Positions 1 to 9,161 of a stretch of 64,000 bases of DNA are shown here, piece by piece. The DNA lies in the NCBI GenBank assembly GCA_947499145.1, contig CANMNB010000007.1:124001-188000 (forward strand). Reading direction: 5' to 3'. The notes beneath the pieces were generated by a model, which did not search any database, had not been told where the DNA came from, and saw only the letters and a program-made list of their open reading frames with translations. A program made the translations under genes and the position numbers. The stretch is from an uncultured Arachnia sp. GTDB taxonomy: Bacteria; Actinomycetota; Actinomycetes; Propionibacteriales; Propionibacteriaceae. Each line of letters opens with the position of its first letter. Position 1 is the first letter of the stretch.

Positions 1-1440
<1,440 letters not shown>

Positions 1441-1441
1441 C

Positions 1442-1858
1442 GTGGACCGCGAACCGCTGAAGGTGGAGGTCGTCGCGGCCGACCGCCAGGTGTGGGCGGG
1501 CGACGTGGTCAACATCATCGCCCGCACCACCGAGGGTGACATCGGCATCCTGCCGGGACACGAACCCCTGATGGCGGCACTGGTTCCATGCGTCGTGCAA
1601 ATCGTGACCGCCGACGGCCGCGGCGAGACCTTGGCCATTGACGGGGGGTTCATCTCCGTGGCGAACGACCACGTGTGGATCCTCAGCCAGGAGGCCGTGA
1701 TGGGAGACGAGGTCACCATGGAGCGCGCCCACAGGGAGGCCGCCGAGCTTCGTCGCCTCCGTGATGACGGCGAAATCTCCGATGAGCAGGAACACCGGCT
1801 CCACATCCTGCACGCCCAGATCAGGGCCGGCGAGCGGGTCCAGTCCTCGTCACACTGA
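1442..1858 (+). CDS. atpC: ATP synthase F1 epsilon subunit
   Basis: Epsilon subunit of F1, part of the central stalk that couples rotation to catalysis and can inhibit ATP hydrolysis. 138 residues, a normal length. The N-terminal beta-sandwich is recognisable from LKVEVVAADRQVWAGD through GDIGILPGHEPL, followed by a C-terminal helical region (residues about 88-132). The start is GTG one base after atpD, with an AGGAG ribosome site inside the atpD end. It is the last gene of the atp operon and is followed at once by a strong hairpin terminator. Confidence 0.97.
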   Translation: MDREPLKVEVVAADRQVWAGDVVNIIARTTEGDIGILPGHEPLMAALVPCVVQIVTADGRGETLAIDGGFISVANDHVWILSQEAVMGDEVTMERAHREAAELRRLRDDGEISDEQEHRLHILHAQIRAGERVQSSSH

Positions 1859-1868
1859 TCCAGAGCTG

Positions 1869-1900
1869 AGCGGCCCCTTCGGGGGCCGCTTTGGTCTTTT
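1869..1900 (+). terminator. Intrinsic terminator of the atp operon
   Basis: Perfect 9-bp stem (1869-1877 with 1882-1890) closed by a TTCG tetraloop at 1878-1881, followed by a T-rich tail to 1900. It sits 10 bases after the atpC stop. This is the clearest rho-independent terminator in the window. Confidence 0.93.
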
Positions 1901-1915
1901 CAGGAGACCCTCCGG

Positions 1916-1921
1916 TATCTT
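1916..1921 (+). promoter_or_regulatory. -10 hexamer for the DUF2550 gene, leaderless type
   Basis: TATCTT ends 6 nt before the ATG at 1928, just after the atp terminator. The spacing puts the transcript start at or next to the start codon. No convincing -35 is seen. Confidence 0.55.
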
Positions 1922-1927
1922 TCCCCC

Positions 1928-2386
1928 ATGGAGTGGGGGAGCGTCCTCGTCGTGGTGTGCGTGATCGCCGCGCTCGCGCTGCCCTTCATCGGCCTCTACG
2001 TTCGCCGCCGCTGGCTCACCGGCCAGGGCGGCCTCTTTGATTGCGCCTACCGCACCAGCGAGGGCGTCCCCGGGAGCGGATGGGTGCTCGGCCTGGCTCG
2101 CTACAGCGGTGAGGAGCTCCAGTGGTTCCGGGCCATGTCGCTCAGCTGGCGGCCCAGCCACCGCTTCCAGCGCGAACTCACGTCATACCAGCACCAGCGC
2201 CCGGCGTCGGGCCTGGAAGCCGTGGTCCTGTTCGACGAGTCGAGGATCGTGACGCTTCGGGACAGGATGACCGGCAGGGAGCACGCGCTGGCCATGGACC
2301 GCGACTCCGTGATGGGGCTCATGTCCTGGCTGGAGTCCGCTCCTCCCGGCAGCCACTACGTGCCCGGTGCCGACTCGCCGGTCTGA
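1928..2386 (+). CDS. DUF2550 single-pass membrane protein
   Basis: 152-residue protein of unknown function found after atpC in many actinobacteria (family recalled, not searched). Residues about 5-25 form one N-terminal membrane helix followed by RRRW, so the remaining domain probably faces the cytoplasm. The body contains the family-like stretch GVPGSGWVLGLARY and ELQWFRAMSLSWRP. It has its own -10 hexamer after the atp terminator, so it is probably transcribed apart from atpC. The stop abuts the stop of the convergent adenosyltransferase gene. Confidence 0.85.
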   Translation: MEWGSVLVVVCVIAALALPFIGLYVRRRWLTGQGGLFDCAYRTSEGVPGSGWVLGLARYSGEELQWFRAMSLSWRPSHRFQRELTSYQHQRPASGLEAVVLFDESRIVTLRDRMTGREHALAMDRDSVMGLMSWLESAPPGSHYVPGADSPV

Positions 2387-3007
2387 TCAGCGACGCCGCT
2401 CAGGCCGGGGGCGGTCGGTGCCGGGAACCCACAGCACCTCGTGCTCGGGACCGGTGGTGGCACGACTCATGATGAACAGCAGGTCGCTCAGACGGTTGAG
2501 GTAGGTGATGGCCACCGGATTGACGCCCCCCGACCCACGGCCCGCCGCCGTGTCGCTGCCATAGGCCTCGAGACACGCCCAGGCGCGCCGCTCGGCACGC
2601 CGGCACACCGTGCGCGCGACGTGCAGCTGAGCGCCCGCGGGCGCACCGCCCGGCAGGATGAAGGAACGAAGGTCGGGCAACGGGTCGGAGAGCTCGTCAC
2701 ACCACTGCTCGAGTCGATCGACGGAGGGCTGCTCGATGCGCAGGGCCGGCCACTCCGGGTCCTCCTGGAGCGGGTTCGCCAGGTCCGCGCCCACGTCGAA
2801 GAGCTCGTTGCGGATCAGGTCCAGCATCTCCACGACCCGCTCCGGCAGGCCGCCGAAGGCCAGGGCCAGCGCGATGGCGGAGTTGGTCTCGTCCACGGTG
2901 CCGTACGCATCGAGCCGCGGATCCGTCTTGGACGTCTCCGAGTTGTCCGCCAAGCGTGTGCTTCCGGCGTCGCCGGTACGGGTGTAGATGCGTGTCAGGT
3001 TCACCAT
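2387..3007 (-). CDS. Cob(I)alamin adenosyltransferase, PduO type
   Basis: Transfers the adenosyl group of ATP to cob(I)alamin to give coenzyme B12, needed for example by methylmalonyl-CoA mutase. 206 residues. The N-terminal ATP-binding signature TRTGDAGSTRLAD is at about residues 9-21, and YGTVDETNSAIA follows at about 35; late in the protein CRRAERRA and YLNRLSDLLFIMSR are the usual C-terminal motifs. The ATG at 3007 is preceded by a leaderless-type -10. The stop codon touches that of the DUF2550 gene. The presence of methylmalonyl-CoA epimerase 5 kb away fits a propionate or methylmalonyl pathway. Confidence 0.95.
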   Translation of the reverse strand: MVNLTRIYTRTGDAGSTRLADNSETSKTDPRLDAYGTVDETNSAIALALAFGGLPERVVEMLDLIRNELFDVGADLANPLQEDPEWPALRIEQPSVDRLEQWCDELSDPLPDLRSFILPGGAPAGAQLHVARTVCRRAERRAWACLEAYGSDTAAGRGSGGVNPVAITYLNRLSDLLFIMSRATTGPEHEVLWVPGTDRPRPERRR

Positions 3008-3013
3008 GTGACC

Positions 3014-3019
3014 AACATA
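3014..3019 (-). promoter_or_regulatory. -10 hexamer for the adenosyltransferase gene
   Basis: TATGTT on the minus strand, 6 nt before the ATG at 3007. It directly abuts the -10 of the divergent gene (3020-3025). Confidence 0.5.
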
Positions 3020-3025
3020 TAGGCT
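3020..3025 (+). promoter_or_regulatory. -10 hexamer for the cyclophilin lipoprotein gene
   Basis: TAGGCT with 8 nt to the GTG at 3034, compatible with a leaderless or nearly leaderless transcript. It lies back to back with the minus-strand hexamer at 3014-3019. Confidence 0.55.
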
Positions 3026-3033
3026 TGTGTCCC

Positions 3034-3690
3034 GTGCACCGGAACCTCATCCCAGCCCTGCTCGTCGGCTCCTGTCTCGCGCTCACCGCCTGTGGGGATG
3101 CGAACCAGTCGGTCGATCCCGACGAGGTCACACAGGCCACCACGTGTGAGTACCCGAGCGACGGTGAGCCGGCCCGCGCGGTCGACCCGCCGCCGACGTC
3201 GGACGTGCCGAATGCGGGCACGACCTCGGCGACGCTGCACATGAGCGCCGGTGACGTCGACATCACGCTCGACCGGTCGAAGGCGCCCTGCGCGGTCAAC
3301 TCGTTCACGTCGCTGGCGCAGCAGGGGTTCTACGACGACACCGAGTGCCACCGCCTCGTGGACGTCGGCATCTTCATCCTGCAGTGCGGGGACCCCACGG
3401 CCACCGGCACGGGCGGGCCTGGCTACGTGATGGACGAGGAAGTGGATCCGTCGGCCACCTACCCACCGGGGACGGTGGCCATGGCCAAGCGGCAGAGCCG
3501 CGGGACCACCGGGTCACAGTTCTTCCTGGTGTGGGAGGACACGCCCCTGCCGCCCGAGTACACGGTCATCGGGACAATGGATGATGCGGGGCTCGAGGTC
3601 GTGGTCGGCATCGCTGCCCAGGGCGTGGACGCTGCGGACCAGACCAGCCCCATTGCGGAGGCCCGGATCGAGGCAGTGACCCTGGGCTAG
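3034..3690 (+). CDS. Cyclophilin-type peptidyl-prolyl isomerase lipoprotein
   Basis: Predicted extracytoplasmic peptidyl-prolyl cis-trans isomerase anchored by lipid. 218 residues from GTG 3034, chosen because it gives a lipoprotein signal (positive HR, hydrophobic run, lipobox LTAC with Cys at about residue 20) and follows a -10 hexamer. The cyclophilin domain runs from about residue 67, with FYDDTECHRLV, QCGDP, AMAKRQSRGTTGSQFFL and the final IGTMDDAGLEVV. GSQFF and the preceding region match the active-site core, although the classical arginine of FHR is here CHR. The stop overlaps the stop of the convergent hydrolase gene in a CTAG. Confidence 0.92.
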   Translation: MHRNLIPALLVGSCLALTACGDANQSVDPDEVTQATTCEYPSDGEPARAVDPPPTSDVPNAGTTSATLHMSAGDVDITLDRSKAPCAVNSFTSLAQQGFYDDTECHRLVDVGIFILQCGDPTATGTGGPGYVMDEEVDPSATYPPGTVAMAKRQSRGTTGSQFFLVWEDTPLPPEYTVIGTMDDAGLEVVVGIAAQGVDAADQTSPIAEARIEAVTLG

Positions 3691-4472
3691 GGCTGATCGT
3701 CCTCGGCCGTCAGGAGACGCCTGAGGACGGCAGTGAAGGCGTCGGGGGCGTCGGAGTGCACCCAGTGCGATGCCTCCTTCAACGTGACCTGCAGAGTCCT
3801 GGGGAACAGCGCTCGCATGGGAGCCGAGTGCTCGTCCCGAACGTAGGTCGAGCGACCGCCCGCGATCCACAGGACCGGTCCCTCGAACGTGGCCTCGATC
3901 GCGGGCCAGCCCCCGATGACGTGGAGGTTGTCGGCGAGCAGGTCGAGGTTGGCGGCCCAGGCCCAGGAGCCGCCGCGGCGGCGCAGGTTCTGGAGAAGGA
4001 ACCCGCGAACCTGCGCGGAGGGGATGAGGGGGGCGAGCGCCTCGTCGGCCTGGCTCCGGGACTCGAGGTGCTCCAGGTCGAGCGTCTTCAGCGCGCCGAT
4101 GAGGTCCTCGAACTCGTCGGTGGCGTTGCCCCGGGCTGGTGAGATGTCCACGACCGCCAGGCGCGAGACCAGGGCCGGGTGTCGCAGCGCCAGCCGCATG
4201 GCGATCTTGCCGCCGAGCGAGTGGCCGACCAGCGTCACCGGCGAGTGCGGGAGGCCCTGCAGCCATGCCGCGACGGCGTCAGCCTGGGAGTCGAGGGTGT
4301 AGTCCACGGTCCAGGGGGAGCGGCCATGGTTGGGGAGGTCCGCGAGGTAGCTGGTGGCGACGTCGGCGAGGTCGCTGGCGATGCGGGTGAAGTTCTTGCC
4401 CTGCCCGAAGAGTCCGTGGAGGAAGACCACGGGCTCCGGGCCGTCACCGACGACGAGGTGGTGGAGCTTCAT
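3687..4472 (-). CDS. Alpha/beta hydrolase
   Basis: 261-residue alpha/beta-hydrolase, resembling the YbfF/ABHD11 esterase group. Seen: oxyanion-hole HGLFGQGKNF at about residue 19, nucleophile elbow GHSLGGK at about 102, acid region WIAGGRSTYV, and a late histidine in SHWVHSDAP. These make a complete Ser-Asp-His triad likely. The substrate cannot be read from sequence. Its ATG overlaps the stop of the small zinc-binding protein gene (ATGA), so it is probably the last gene of a nucS operon. Confidence 0.88.
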   Translation of the reverse strand: MKLHHLVVGDGPEPVVFLHGLFGQGKNFTRIASDLADVATSYLADLPNHGRSPWTVDYTLDSQADAVAAWLQGLPHSPVTLVGHSLGGKIAMRLALRHPALVSRLAVVDISPARGNATDEFEDLIGALKTLDLEHLESRSQADEALAPLIPSAQVRGFLLQNLRRRGGSWAWAANLDLLADNLHVIGGWPAIEATFEGPVLWIAGGRSTYVRDEHSAPMRALFPRTLQVTLKEASHWVHSDAPDAFTAVLRRLLTAEDDQP

Positions 4473-4750
4473 CGATGGATCCTCCAGCAGTGGGTGTGCC
4501 AGTGACGGCGCTCGTCGAGGCCGCTGGTGAAGCCGAGGCTCGGGACCTCGGGCCAGGCGACGACGTGCGCCGTGCCGGCCTGGACGGTCCCGTGGCAGCC
4601 CGGGCAGACGTAGTCCTTGGCGGCCTGGGCGGCGGGCACGTCACGCACGAGGAAGGCGCCCCTCGACGTGTGCGTGCGCCGCGGGTGCCTGCCGAGGTCC
4701 AGGGGACGGCCGGGACGGGTGTGTTTGCTGGGGCGGCGTCGCGACGGCAC
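4469..4750 (-). CDS. Small zinc-binding protein next to nucS
   Basis: 93-residue basic protein of unknown function. The start is taken as GTG 4750, which overlaps the nucS stop (TAGTG); an earlier in-frame start would run deep into nucS. The N-terminal third is rich in Arg and Lys. The second half has CPGCHG (about residue 50) and a distal HWHTHCWRIHR, which look like a Cys/His metal site. A similar protein sits beside nucS in Streptomyces, often labelled ATP/GTP-binding without obvious reason (recalled). The gene is coupled on both sides, to nucS and to the hydrolase. Confidence 0.8.
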   Translation of the reverse strand: MPSRRRPSKHTRPGRPLDLGRHPRRTHTSRGAFLVRDVPAAQAAKDYVCPGCHGTVQAGTAHVVAWPEVPSLGFTSGLDERRHWHTHCWRIHR

Positions 4751-5445
4751 TAGAACAACCGGTCCTCGGCGTTGTCCATCCCGCGCAGGGCGTCGTAGTC
4801 CAGGACGCGGCACTCGATGCCGCGATCCCGGGCGAGCACGGCCGCCTGGGGCTTGATCTGTTGGGCGGCGAAGATGCCGCGGACGGGGGCCAGCAGCGGA
4901 TCCCGGTTCATCAGGTCGAGGTAGCGGGTCAGCTGCTCCACGCCGTCGATCTCACCACGTCGCTTGACCTCGACGGCGACGTGGGCGCCATCGGAGTCGC
5001 GGAGCAGGAGGTCCACGGGCCCCACTGGCGTGTAGTACTCGCGCTTGACGAGCCGCCAGCCGTCCCCGAACGTGGCCGGATGCTCGGCGAGCAACGCCTG
5101 GAGGTGGGCCTCGACGCCGTCCTTCTGCAGGCCGGGGTCGACACCCAGGTCGTGCGCCGAGTCGAGGAGGACGTCCGCGATGCTGATGGCGAGGGTGTCA
5201 CCCTCCTTGGAGCGCACCTGCCACACTTCGGTCACGCCGAGTTCCTCGCGGGCCTCGTCCGAGGGCTCCACGACGCTCAGGGAGCACGGCGGGCTCATCC
5301 AGTTCAGGGGCTTGTAGGCGCGATCGTCGGCGTGGACCGACACCGATCCGTCCGCCTTGACGAGGACGAGCCGGGTGGCCATGGGGAGGTGGGCGGTCAG
5401 CCGACCCGCGTAATCCACCTGGCACTTCGCAATGACCAACCGCAC
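4750..5445 (-). CDS. nucS: Mismatch-specific endonuclease NucS/EndoMS
   Basis: 231-residue homologue of NucS, the enzyme that cuts both strands at mismatches and replaces MutS/MutL in many actinobacteria and archaea. Seen: N-terminal beta domain beginning [16 protein letters not shown], the nuclease core with [21 protein letters not shown] (key Glu-x-Lys), and a C-terminal DRLF tail like the short beta-clamp binding tail known for this family. The start is GTG 5445, with TAGATT six bases upstream. It heads a coupled group with the zinc-binding protein and the hydrolase. Confidence 0.96.
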   Translation of the reverse strand: MRLVIAKCQVDYAGRLTAHLPMATRLVLVKADGSVSVHADDRAYKPLNWMSPPCSLSVVEPSDEAREELGVTEVWQVRSKEGDTLAISIADVLLDSAHDLGVDPGLQKDGVEAHLQALLAEHPATFGDGWRLVKREYYTPVGPVDLLLRDSDGAHVAVEVKRRGEIDGVEQLTRYLDLMNRDPLLAPVRGIFAAQQIKPQAAVLARDRGIECRVLDYDALRGMDNAEDRLF

Positions 5446-5451
5446 CGGGCC

Positions 5452-5457
5452 AATCTA
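5452..5457 (-). promoter_or_regulatory. -10 hexamer for nucS, leaderless type
   Basis: Minus-strand TAGATT, 6 nt before the GTG at 5445, in the 23-bp gap after the permease gene. Confidence 0.6.
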
Positions 5458-5468
5458 GCAAAGACCCA

Positions 5469-6716
5469 TCAGGTCGCATCGAGGTGCGGCTGCACCACCT
5501 CTTTGTAGAGCAGCAGCAGGGCCGCGGCGGTGGGGATGGCGATGAGGGCCCCGATGACGCCGAGGAGCATGCCCCCGATGATGGCCGAGAGGATGACGAG
5601 GGCACCGGGGACCTTGATGGTGCGCTTCATGACGTTGGGATAGATCACGTAGGCGTCGAACTGCTGGTAGATCAGGAAGTAGATGATCGTGATGATGCCG
5701 AGCGTGGGCTGGACCGCGAACCCGACGATCGCCACCGCCACCATCGCGAGCGAGGACCCCACCACGGGGATGAAGCAGAACAGGGCCACGACGAACGCCA
5801 GCGCGAGCGAGTACTCGCCCAGTCCGACGATGTTCATGTAGATGAAGGCGCACGTCGCGGCGACGGTGACGATCATGAACATGCCGGTGATGTAGCCGGA
5901 GACCCCGTTGAAGATCTCGTTGGCCAGGTAGCGCGCCCTGGCACGCCGACTGCCCGGAGCCAGCCGGTAGATCGTCTCCTTGATCATGGGGAGCGAGGCC
6001 AGGAAGTAGATGGTGAGGACCAGGGTCATGATCAGCGAGAAGACGAGGTTCGCGAGCAGACGCCCGGCTCCCCAGATCCCGCCGAACAGGGTTTGCAGGA
6101 GTGTTCCGGAGGCGAGGAACTCGCGGACCCGATCCACCACCTGGTAGTCCTCGTCGAGCGCGGCGACGCGCGGGTCGCTCGTGAGGTTCTCCAGGAGACC
6201 GGGCAGGTTCCGCGACAGCGACTGCACCTGCGTGCTCATGATCGGCACCAGGGCCACGACGCCGAGTCCGACGACCGCCAGGGTTGCCAGGGTCACGATG
6301 CTGACGGCCAGGCCTCTGGGGAGGCGGCGTCGCGAGAGGAACTGGACGGCGGGGTTGAGACCGAGGGCCAGGAAGAGCGCCATCAGCACGAGCACGAGGA
6401 TGCTCTGGACCTGCACGACCGCCATGGCGAGCGCGAGGGCCACCAGTACACCCAGCGCGCCGAAGAAGCCGATGCCGAAAGGGGAGTAACGAAGGAGCCG
6501 GGAGTCGTTGGTGAGGACCACGGGCGGGGGCACGGGCGGTTCGGGCTCGAGGGGCGTCGGCGTCAGCAGGTCACGGGCTCCGCTGCTGGCACGCCGCAAG
6601 GCGCTGCGGGCCAGGCGTCGAATGCCGAAGCGACGCACCCGAGCAGGACTGGGCTGGGAAACCGCAGGTACGCCGGAGGCCTGCCCGCGGGCGTTCTCAG
6701 GAGAGGGCTCGCTCAC
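5469..6716 (-). CDS. AI-2E/PerM family membrane permease
   Basis: 415-residue multispanning protein of the AI-2E transporter family, whose members export or exchange small solutes; the true substrate is not predictable. A proline-rich cytoplasmic tail of about 80 residues precedes seven or eight hydrophobic segments. The family-like end has GFAVQPTLGIITIIYFLIYQ, QFDAYVIYPNVMKRTIKVPG and a Gly/Ala-rich last helix. The GTG start overlaps the stop of the upstream coiled-coil gene (GTGA), so the two are probably co-translated. Confidence 0.9.
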   Translation of the reverse strand: MSEPSPENARGQASGVPAVSQPSPARVRRFGIRRLARSALRRASSGARDLLTPTPLEPEPPVPPPVVLTNDSRLLRYSPFGIGFFGALGVLVALALAMAVVQVQSILVLVLMALFLALGLNPAVQFLSRRRLPRGLAVSIVTLATLAVVGLGVVALVPIMSTQVQSLSRNLPGLLENLTSDPRVAALDEDYQVVDRVREFLASGTLLQTLFGGIWGAGRLLANLVFSLIMTLVLTIYFLASLPMIKETIYRLAPGSRRARARYLANEIFNGVSGYITGMFMIVTVAATCAFIYMNIVGLGEYSLALAFVVALFCFIPVVGSSLAMVAVAIVGFAVQPTLGIITIIYFLIYQQFDAYVIYPNVMKRTIKVPGALVILSAIIGGMLLGVIGALIAIPTAAALLLLYKEVVQPHLDAT

Positions 6717-7786
6717 TCCTCGTCCTCGGGCCGGATCAGGGTAGTCTCCTCATAGTCGCTCTCGGCCTCGGCGGCCAATTCCCTGAGGTTCGCCATGGTG
6801 GCGACTAGTGCCGCCCGTTTGGTGGCCAGGTCGGCGAGTTCGCGCTCGAGTGTCTCGCGCCGTTCGCGCATCGTGGTCTCGAGGTCGTCGAGGGACTGGG
6901 ACGCGCGGCGACGGGCGATCGCAAGGGTCTCCTCGGACTCGCGGGTGGCGGCGAGGCGGATCTCCTCGGCCTCTTCCATGGCCCGTTCTCGGACGGTCAC
7001 CGCTTCGTGCGTGGCCGCGTCGAGGGCCGTTGCGGCAGCGTCGCGGCGCTGCCCGGCGTCCGCCAGGAAGGTGGCCAGCTCAGCCTCGGCCTCGGCCGCG
7101 GCCCGAGCGGTCCGCTCGGCCGACTCGGCAGCCTCACGCTGGGCAGAGGCCCGCAGGTCAGCCGCCTGCGTCTCCGCCTGGCGGCGGATGGACTCCGCTT
7201 CCGCAGTGGCCGCCTCCACCAGGCTCCGGGCGCGGGCCTCCGCGTCGGAGGCAACGGCATCCGCCTGTTGCCGGGCGGCGTCCACGAGGCCCTGGGCGTC
7301 CCGCCGGGCCTCCTCGAGTGCCTGCCGTCCGGCGTCCGCCTGCTCCTGGCGCAGGCGCCTCAAACCGGCGAGCCCACTGAGACGGACGTCGTCGGCCTCC
7401 TTCTGCGCTGTCTCCCTGAGGGCGGCGGCGGTGCGCCGCCCTTCGCGGGTGATGCGGTCGGCCTCTGCGGAGGCCGTGCGGATGATCTCGGCGGCCTGCT
7501 GCTCGGCCGCCTGGAGGATCGCCTTGGCGTGGGCGCCCAGCCGGGTGTAGGCGGTGGTGCCCGACTCGGAGCGGATGAACTCGATCTCCCGCCGGGCCTC
7601 CCGCAACTCGAAACGCAGCTCGCTGGTCCTGTGCTCCACCTCGCGGACGTAGCTGTCGACCGACTGCCTGTCGTAGCCCAGCATGGCGTGCGGGAAGTTG
7701 CCCGCGGCCGAGGCACTCTCGTCGAAGAGGTTGAGGCCCGTGACCTCGGTGTCCTCGTCGCCCGGGTGGTCCTGATCAGAACTCAT
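6713..7786 (-). CDS. DivIVA-domain coiled-coil protein (Scy/FilP-like position)
   Basis: 357-residue cytoskeletal-type protein. A DivIVA-like N-terminal segment, LGYDRQSVDSYVREVE, lies at about residues 36-51. Almost all the rest is an Ala/Glu/Arg-rich coiled coil with recurring AEA and AAEA blocks. In Streptomyces the polar-growth coiled-coil proteins FilP and Scy sit next to methylmalonyl-CoA epimerase, as this gene does, which supports a role in polar growth or cell shape (inference from context and composition). The acidic tail ends TTLIRPEDEE. The stop overlaps the permease start. Confidence 0.85.
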   Translation of the reverse strand: MSSDQDHPGDEDTEVTGLNLFDESASAAGNFPHAMLGYDRQSVDSYVREVEHRTSELRFELREARREIEFIRSESGTTAYTRLGAHAKAILQAAEQQAAEIIRTASAEADRITREGRRTAAALRETAQKEADDVRLSGLAGLRRLRQEQADAGRQALEEARRDAQGLVDAARQQADAVASDAEARARSLVEAATAEAESIRRQAETQAADLRASAQREAAESAERTARAAAEAEAELATFLADAGQRRDAAATALDAATHEAVTVRERAMEEAEEIRLAATRESEETLAIARRRASQSLDDLETTMRERRETLERELADLATKRAALVATMANLRELAAEAESDYEETTLIRPEDEE

Positions 7787-7855
7787 CCCATGCCTCCTCG
7801 CGCTCGTCCGCCTGGAGCGAGCCTAGCGCCCAGCCTAGGCTTCCGACCGAAGGGT

Positions 7856-8299
7856 TCAGTGCGCGTCCGCGGCCGGTTCCACAAGCTCGAGCAGCACGCC
7901 GCCGGCGTCCTTGGGGTGCACGAAGTTGATGCGGCTGTTCGCGGTGCCGCGCTTCGGCTCCGGGTAGAGCAGGCGCAGCCCGCGCTCTCGCAGGACGGCG
8001 CTGACGTGGTCGATGTCCTTCACCCGGTAGGCGAGCTGCTGCATCCCGGAGCCGTTCTTCGCGATGAACTTCCCGATCGCGGAATCCTCGCGCAGCGGTG
8101 CGAGGAGCTGGATCTTGGCGTTCTCCTCGCCCTGCTCGCCGGTGCCCAGCATCGCCTCGGCCACACCCTGCTCCTCGTTGACCTCGCGATGCAGCTCACG
8201 CCAGCCGAAGGCCTCAGCGTGGAACTTCACCGCCTCATCGAGGTCCGGGACGGCGAGGCCGACGTGGTCGATGCAGATGAAAAGATCGTTGTTCTCCAT
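7856..8299 (-). CDS. mce: Methylmalonyl-CoA epimerase
   Basis: Interconverts the (2S) and (2R) forms of methylmalonyl-CoA, linking propionyl-CoA or succinyl-CoA to B12-dependent mutase. 147 residues from ATG 8299; a longer open frame upstream has no family similarity. Two glyoxalase-like half-domains are seen: CIDHVGLAVPDLDEAVKFH near the start and MQQLAYRVKDIDHV at mid-protein. The final VLLELVEP holds the conserved metal-binding glutamate. Two TANNNT candidates lie upstream, neither at leaderless spacing. Confidence 0.95.
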   Translation of the reverse strand: MENNDLFICIDHVGLAVPDLDEAVKFHAEAFGWRELHREVNEEQGVAEAMLGTGEQGEENAKIQLLAPLREDSAIGKFIAKNGSGMQQLAYRVKDIDHVSAVLRERGLRLLYPEPKRGTANSRINFVHPKDAGGVLLELVEPAADAH

Positions 8300-8445
8300 G
8301 TGGCCAGCTTGGCACAGGAGGGTAACCAGCCGAGGCTCGGGGTCTGCTAGCAATGGTTCCGCACACGGCGCGTTGAACGAGCATCCGGGCCGGTGTTTGG
8401 TTCACTGGTCCGGAGCAGTTCTCGAGCGGTCGACCAGGAGGAAAC

Positions 8446-8601
8446 GTGATCGGATGGCTGAAGAAGGTCCTCATCGTGCTCGTCGCTGCCTTCGTGATCT
8501 TCTACCTCTTCACGCGCCCGGAAGCGGCCGCCGAGGCTGTCAGGACCTTCTTCGGCGCCTTCGAGGCGCTGGGAACCTTCTTCACCAACTTGGTGGACTA
8601 G
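8446..8601 (+). CDS. 51-residue single-pass membrane protein
   Basis: Short gene not reachable by a 60-residue cutoff. It starts at GTG 8446 with a strong AGGAGG ribosome site at 8436-8442 and ends at TAG 8601, ten bases before the next gene. The protein starts VIGWLKKVL, has one hydrophobic helix (about residues 7-23), then an acidic linker TRPEAAAEAV and an amphipathic FFGAFEALGTFF segment. No function is known to me. The good ribosome site, third-position GC and tight spacing to the PH-domain gene make it a real gene. Confidence 0.82.
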   Translation: MIGWLKKVLIVLVAAFVIFYLFTRPEAAAEAVRTFFGAFEALGTFFTNLVD

Positions 8602-8611
8602 GGGCGCGACG

Positions 8612-9142
8612 ATGGGACGGTTCCTGGAGCCGGACACCTCGAGACACCTCCTGAAGGTGGAGGGCGAGGTCGTCATCGACGAGGTCTGCAAGCACTGGGC
8701 AGCGACGCTGCCATGGTGCCTGCTCATGTCCACGAGCATCCCGCTGTTCGCCGCGATGGTCTGGGCCGGACCGCTGTTCTGGCTCCCGATGGTGCTCGGT
8801 GCAGTGGCTCTGCTCGTCGGTTTCTGGAAGTGCCACGTGGCCTACATGGATCGCTTCGTCATCACCAACATGCGCGTCTTCCGGGTGCACGGGGTGTTCA
8901 ACCAGCACCTCGCCACGATGCCCATGACGCGAATCCTGGACATCTCCCTGACGCAGAGCCTCTTCGGCCAACTGTTCGGCTACGGGCACTTCATCTTCGA
9001 GTCCGCGGCGCAGGACCAGGGCCTGCGGGACATCCGGTTCGTCGGCCGCCCGGAGGAGCGGGACCTCACGATCCAGCGCGTGATCCAGCGGGCCGGCCTG
9101 CGGACCAAGATGAGCGTGGACGTCTCCGGGGGGTCGTGGTGA
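8612..9142 (+). CDS. PH-domain membrane protein
   Basis: 176-residue protein with a bacterial PH (bPH2/YdbT-like) domain. Residues about 27-70 form two membrane helices (WCLLMSTSIPLFAAMVW and LFWLPMVLGAVALLVGF). The PH-like fold then starts at YMDRFVITNMRVFRVHGVFN and continues with ATMPMTRILDISLTQSLFG. Proteins of this type are envelope-associated with no settled function. It is probably in one operon with the 51-residue membrane protein upstream. The gene converges on phosphoglucomutase with a 19-bp gap. Confidence 0.85.
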   Translation: MGRFLEPDTSRHLLKVEGEVVIDEVCKHWAATLPWCLLMSTSIPLFAAMVWAGPLFWLPMVLGAVALLVGFWKCHVAYMDRFVITNMRVFRVHGVFNQHLATMPMTRILDISLTQSLFGQLFGYGHFIFESAAQDQGLRDIRFVGRPEERDLTIQRVIQRAGLRTKMSVDVSGGSW

Positions 9143-9161
9143 CCCCGCCGAAGACGACGCC

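Noticed and set aside
5484-6755. 423-codon plus-strand frame opposite the AI-2E permease
   Set aside because: It is antisense to a well-supported membrane protein, has His/Asp/Gly-rich composition typical of a complement frame in high-GC DNA, and no ribosome site or family motif.
8319-8324. Minus-strand TACCCT as promoter for mce
   Set aside because: It lies 19 nt before the ATG, neither leaderless spacing nor enough for a clear ribosome site; too weak to list.
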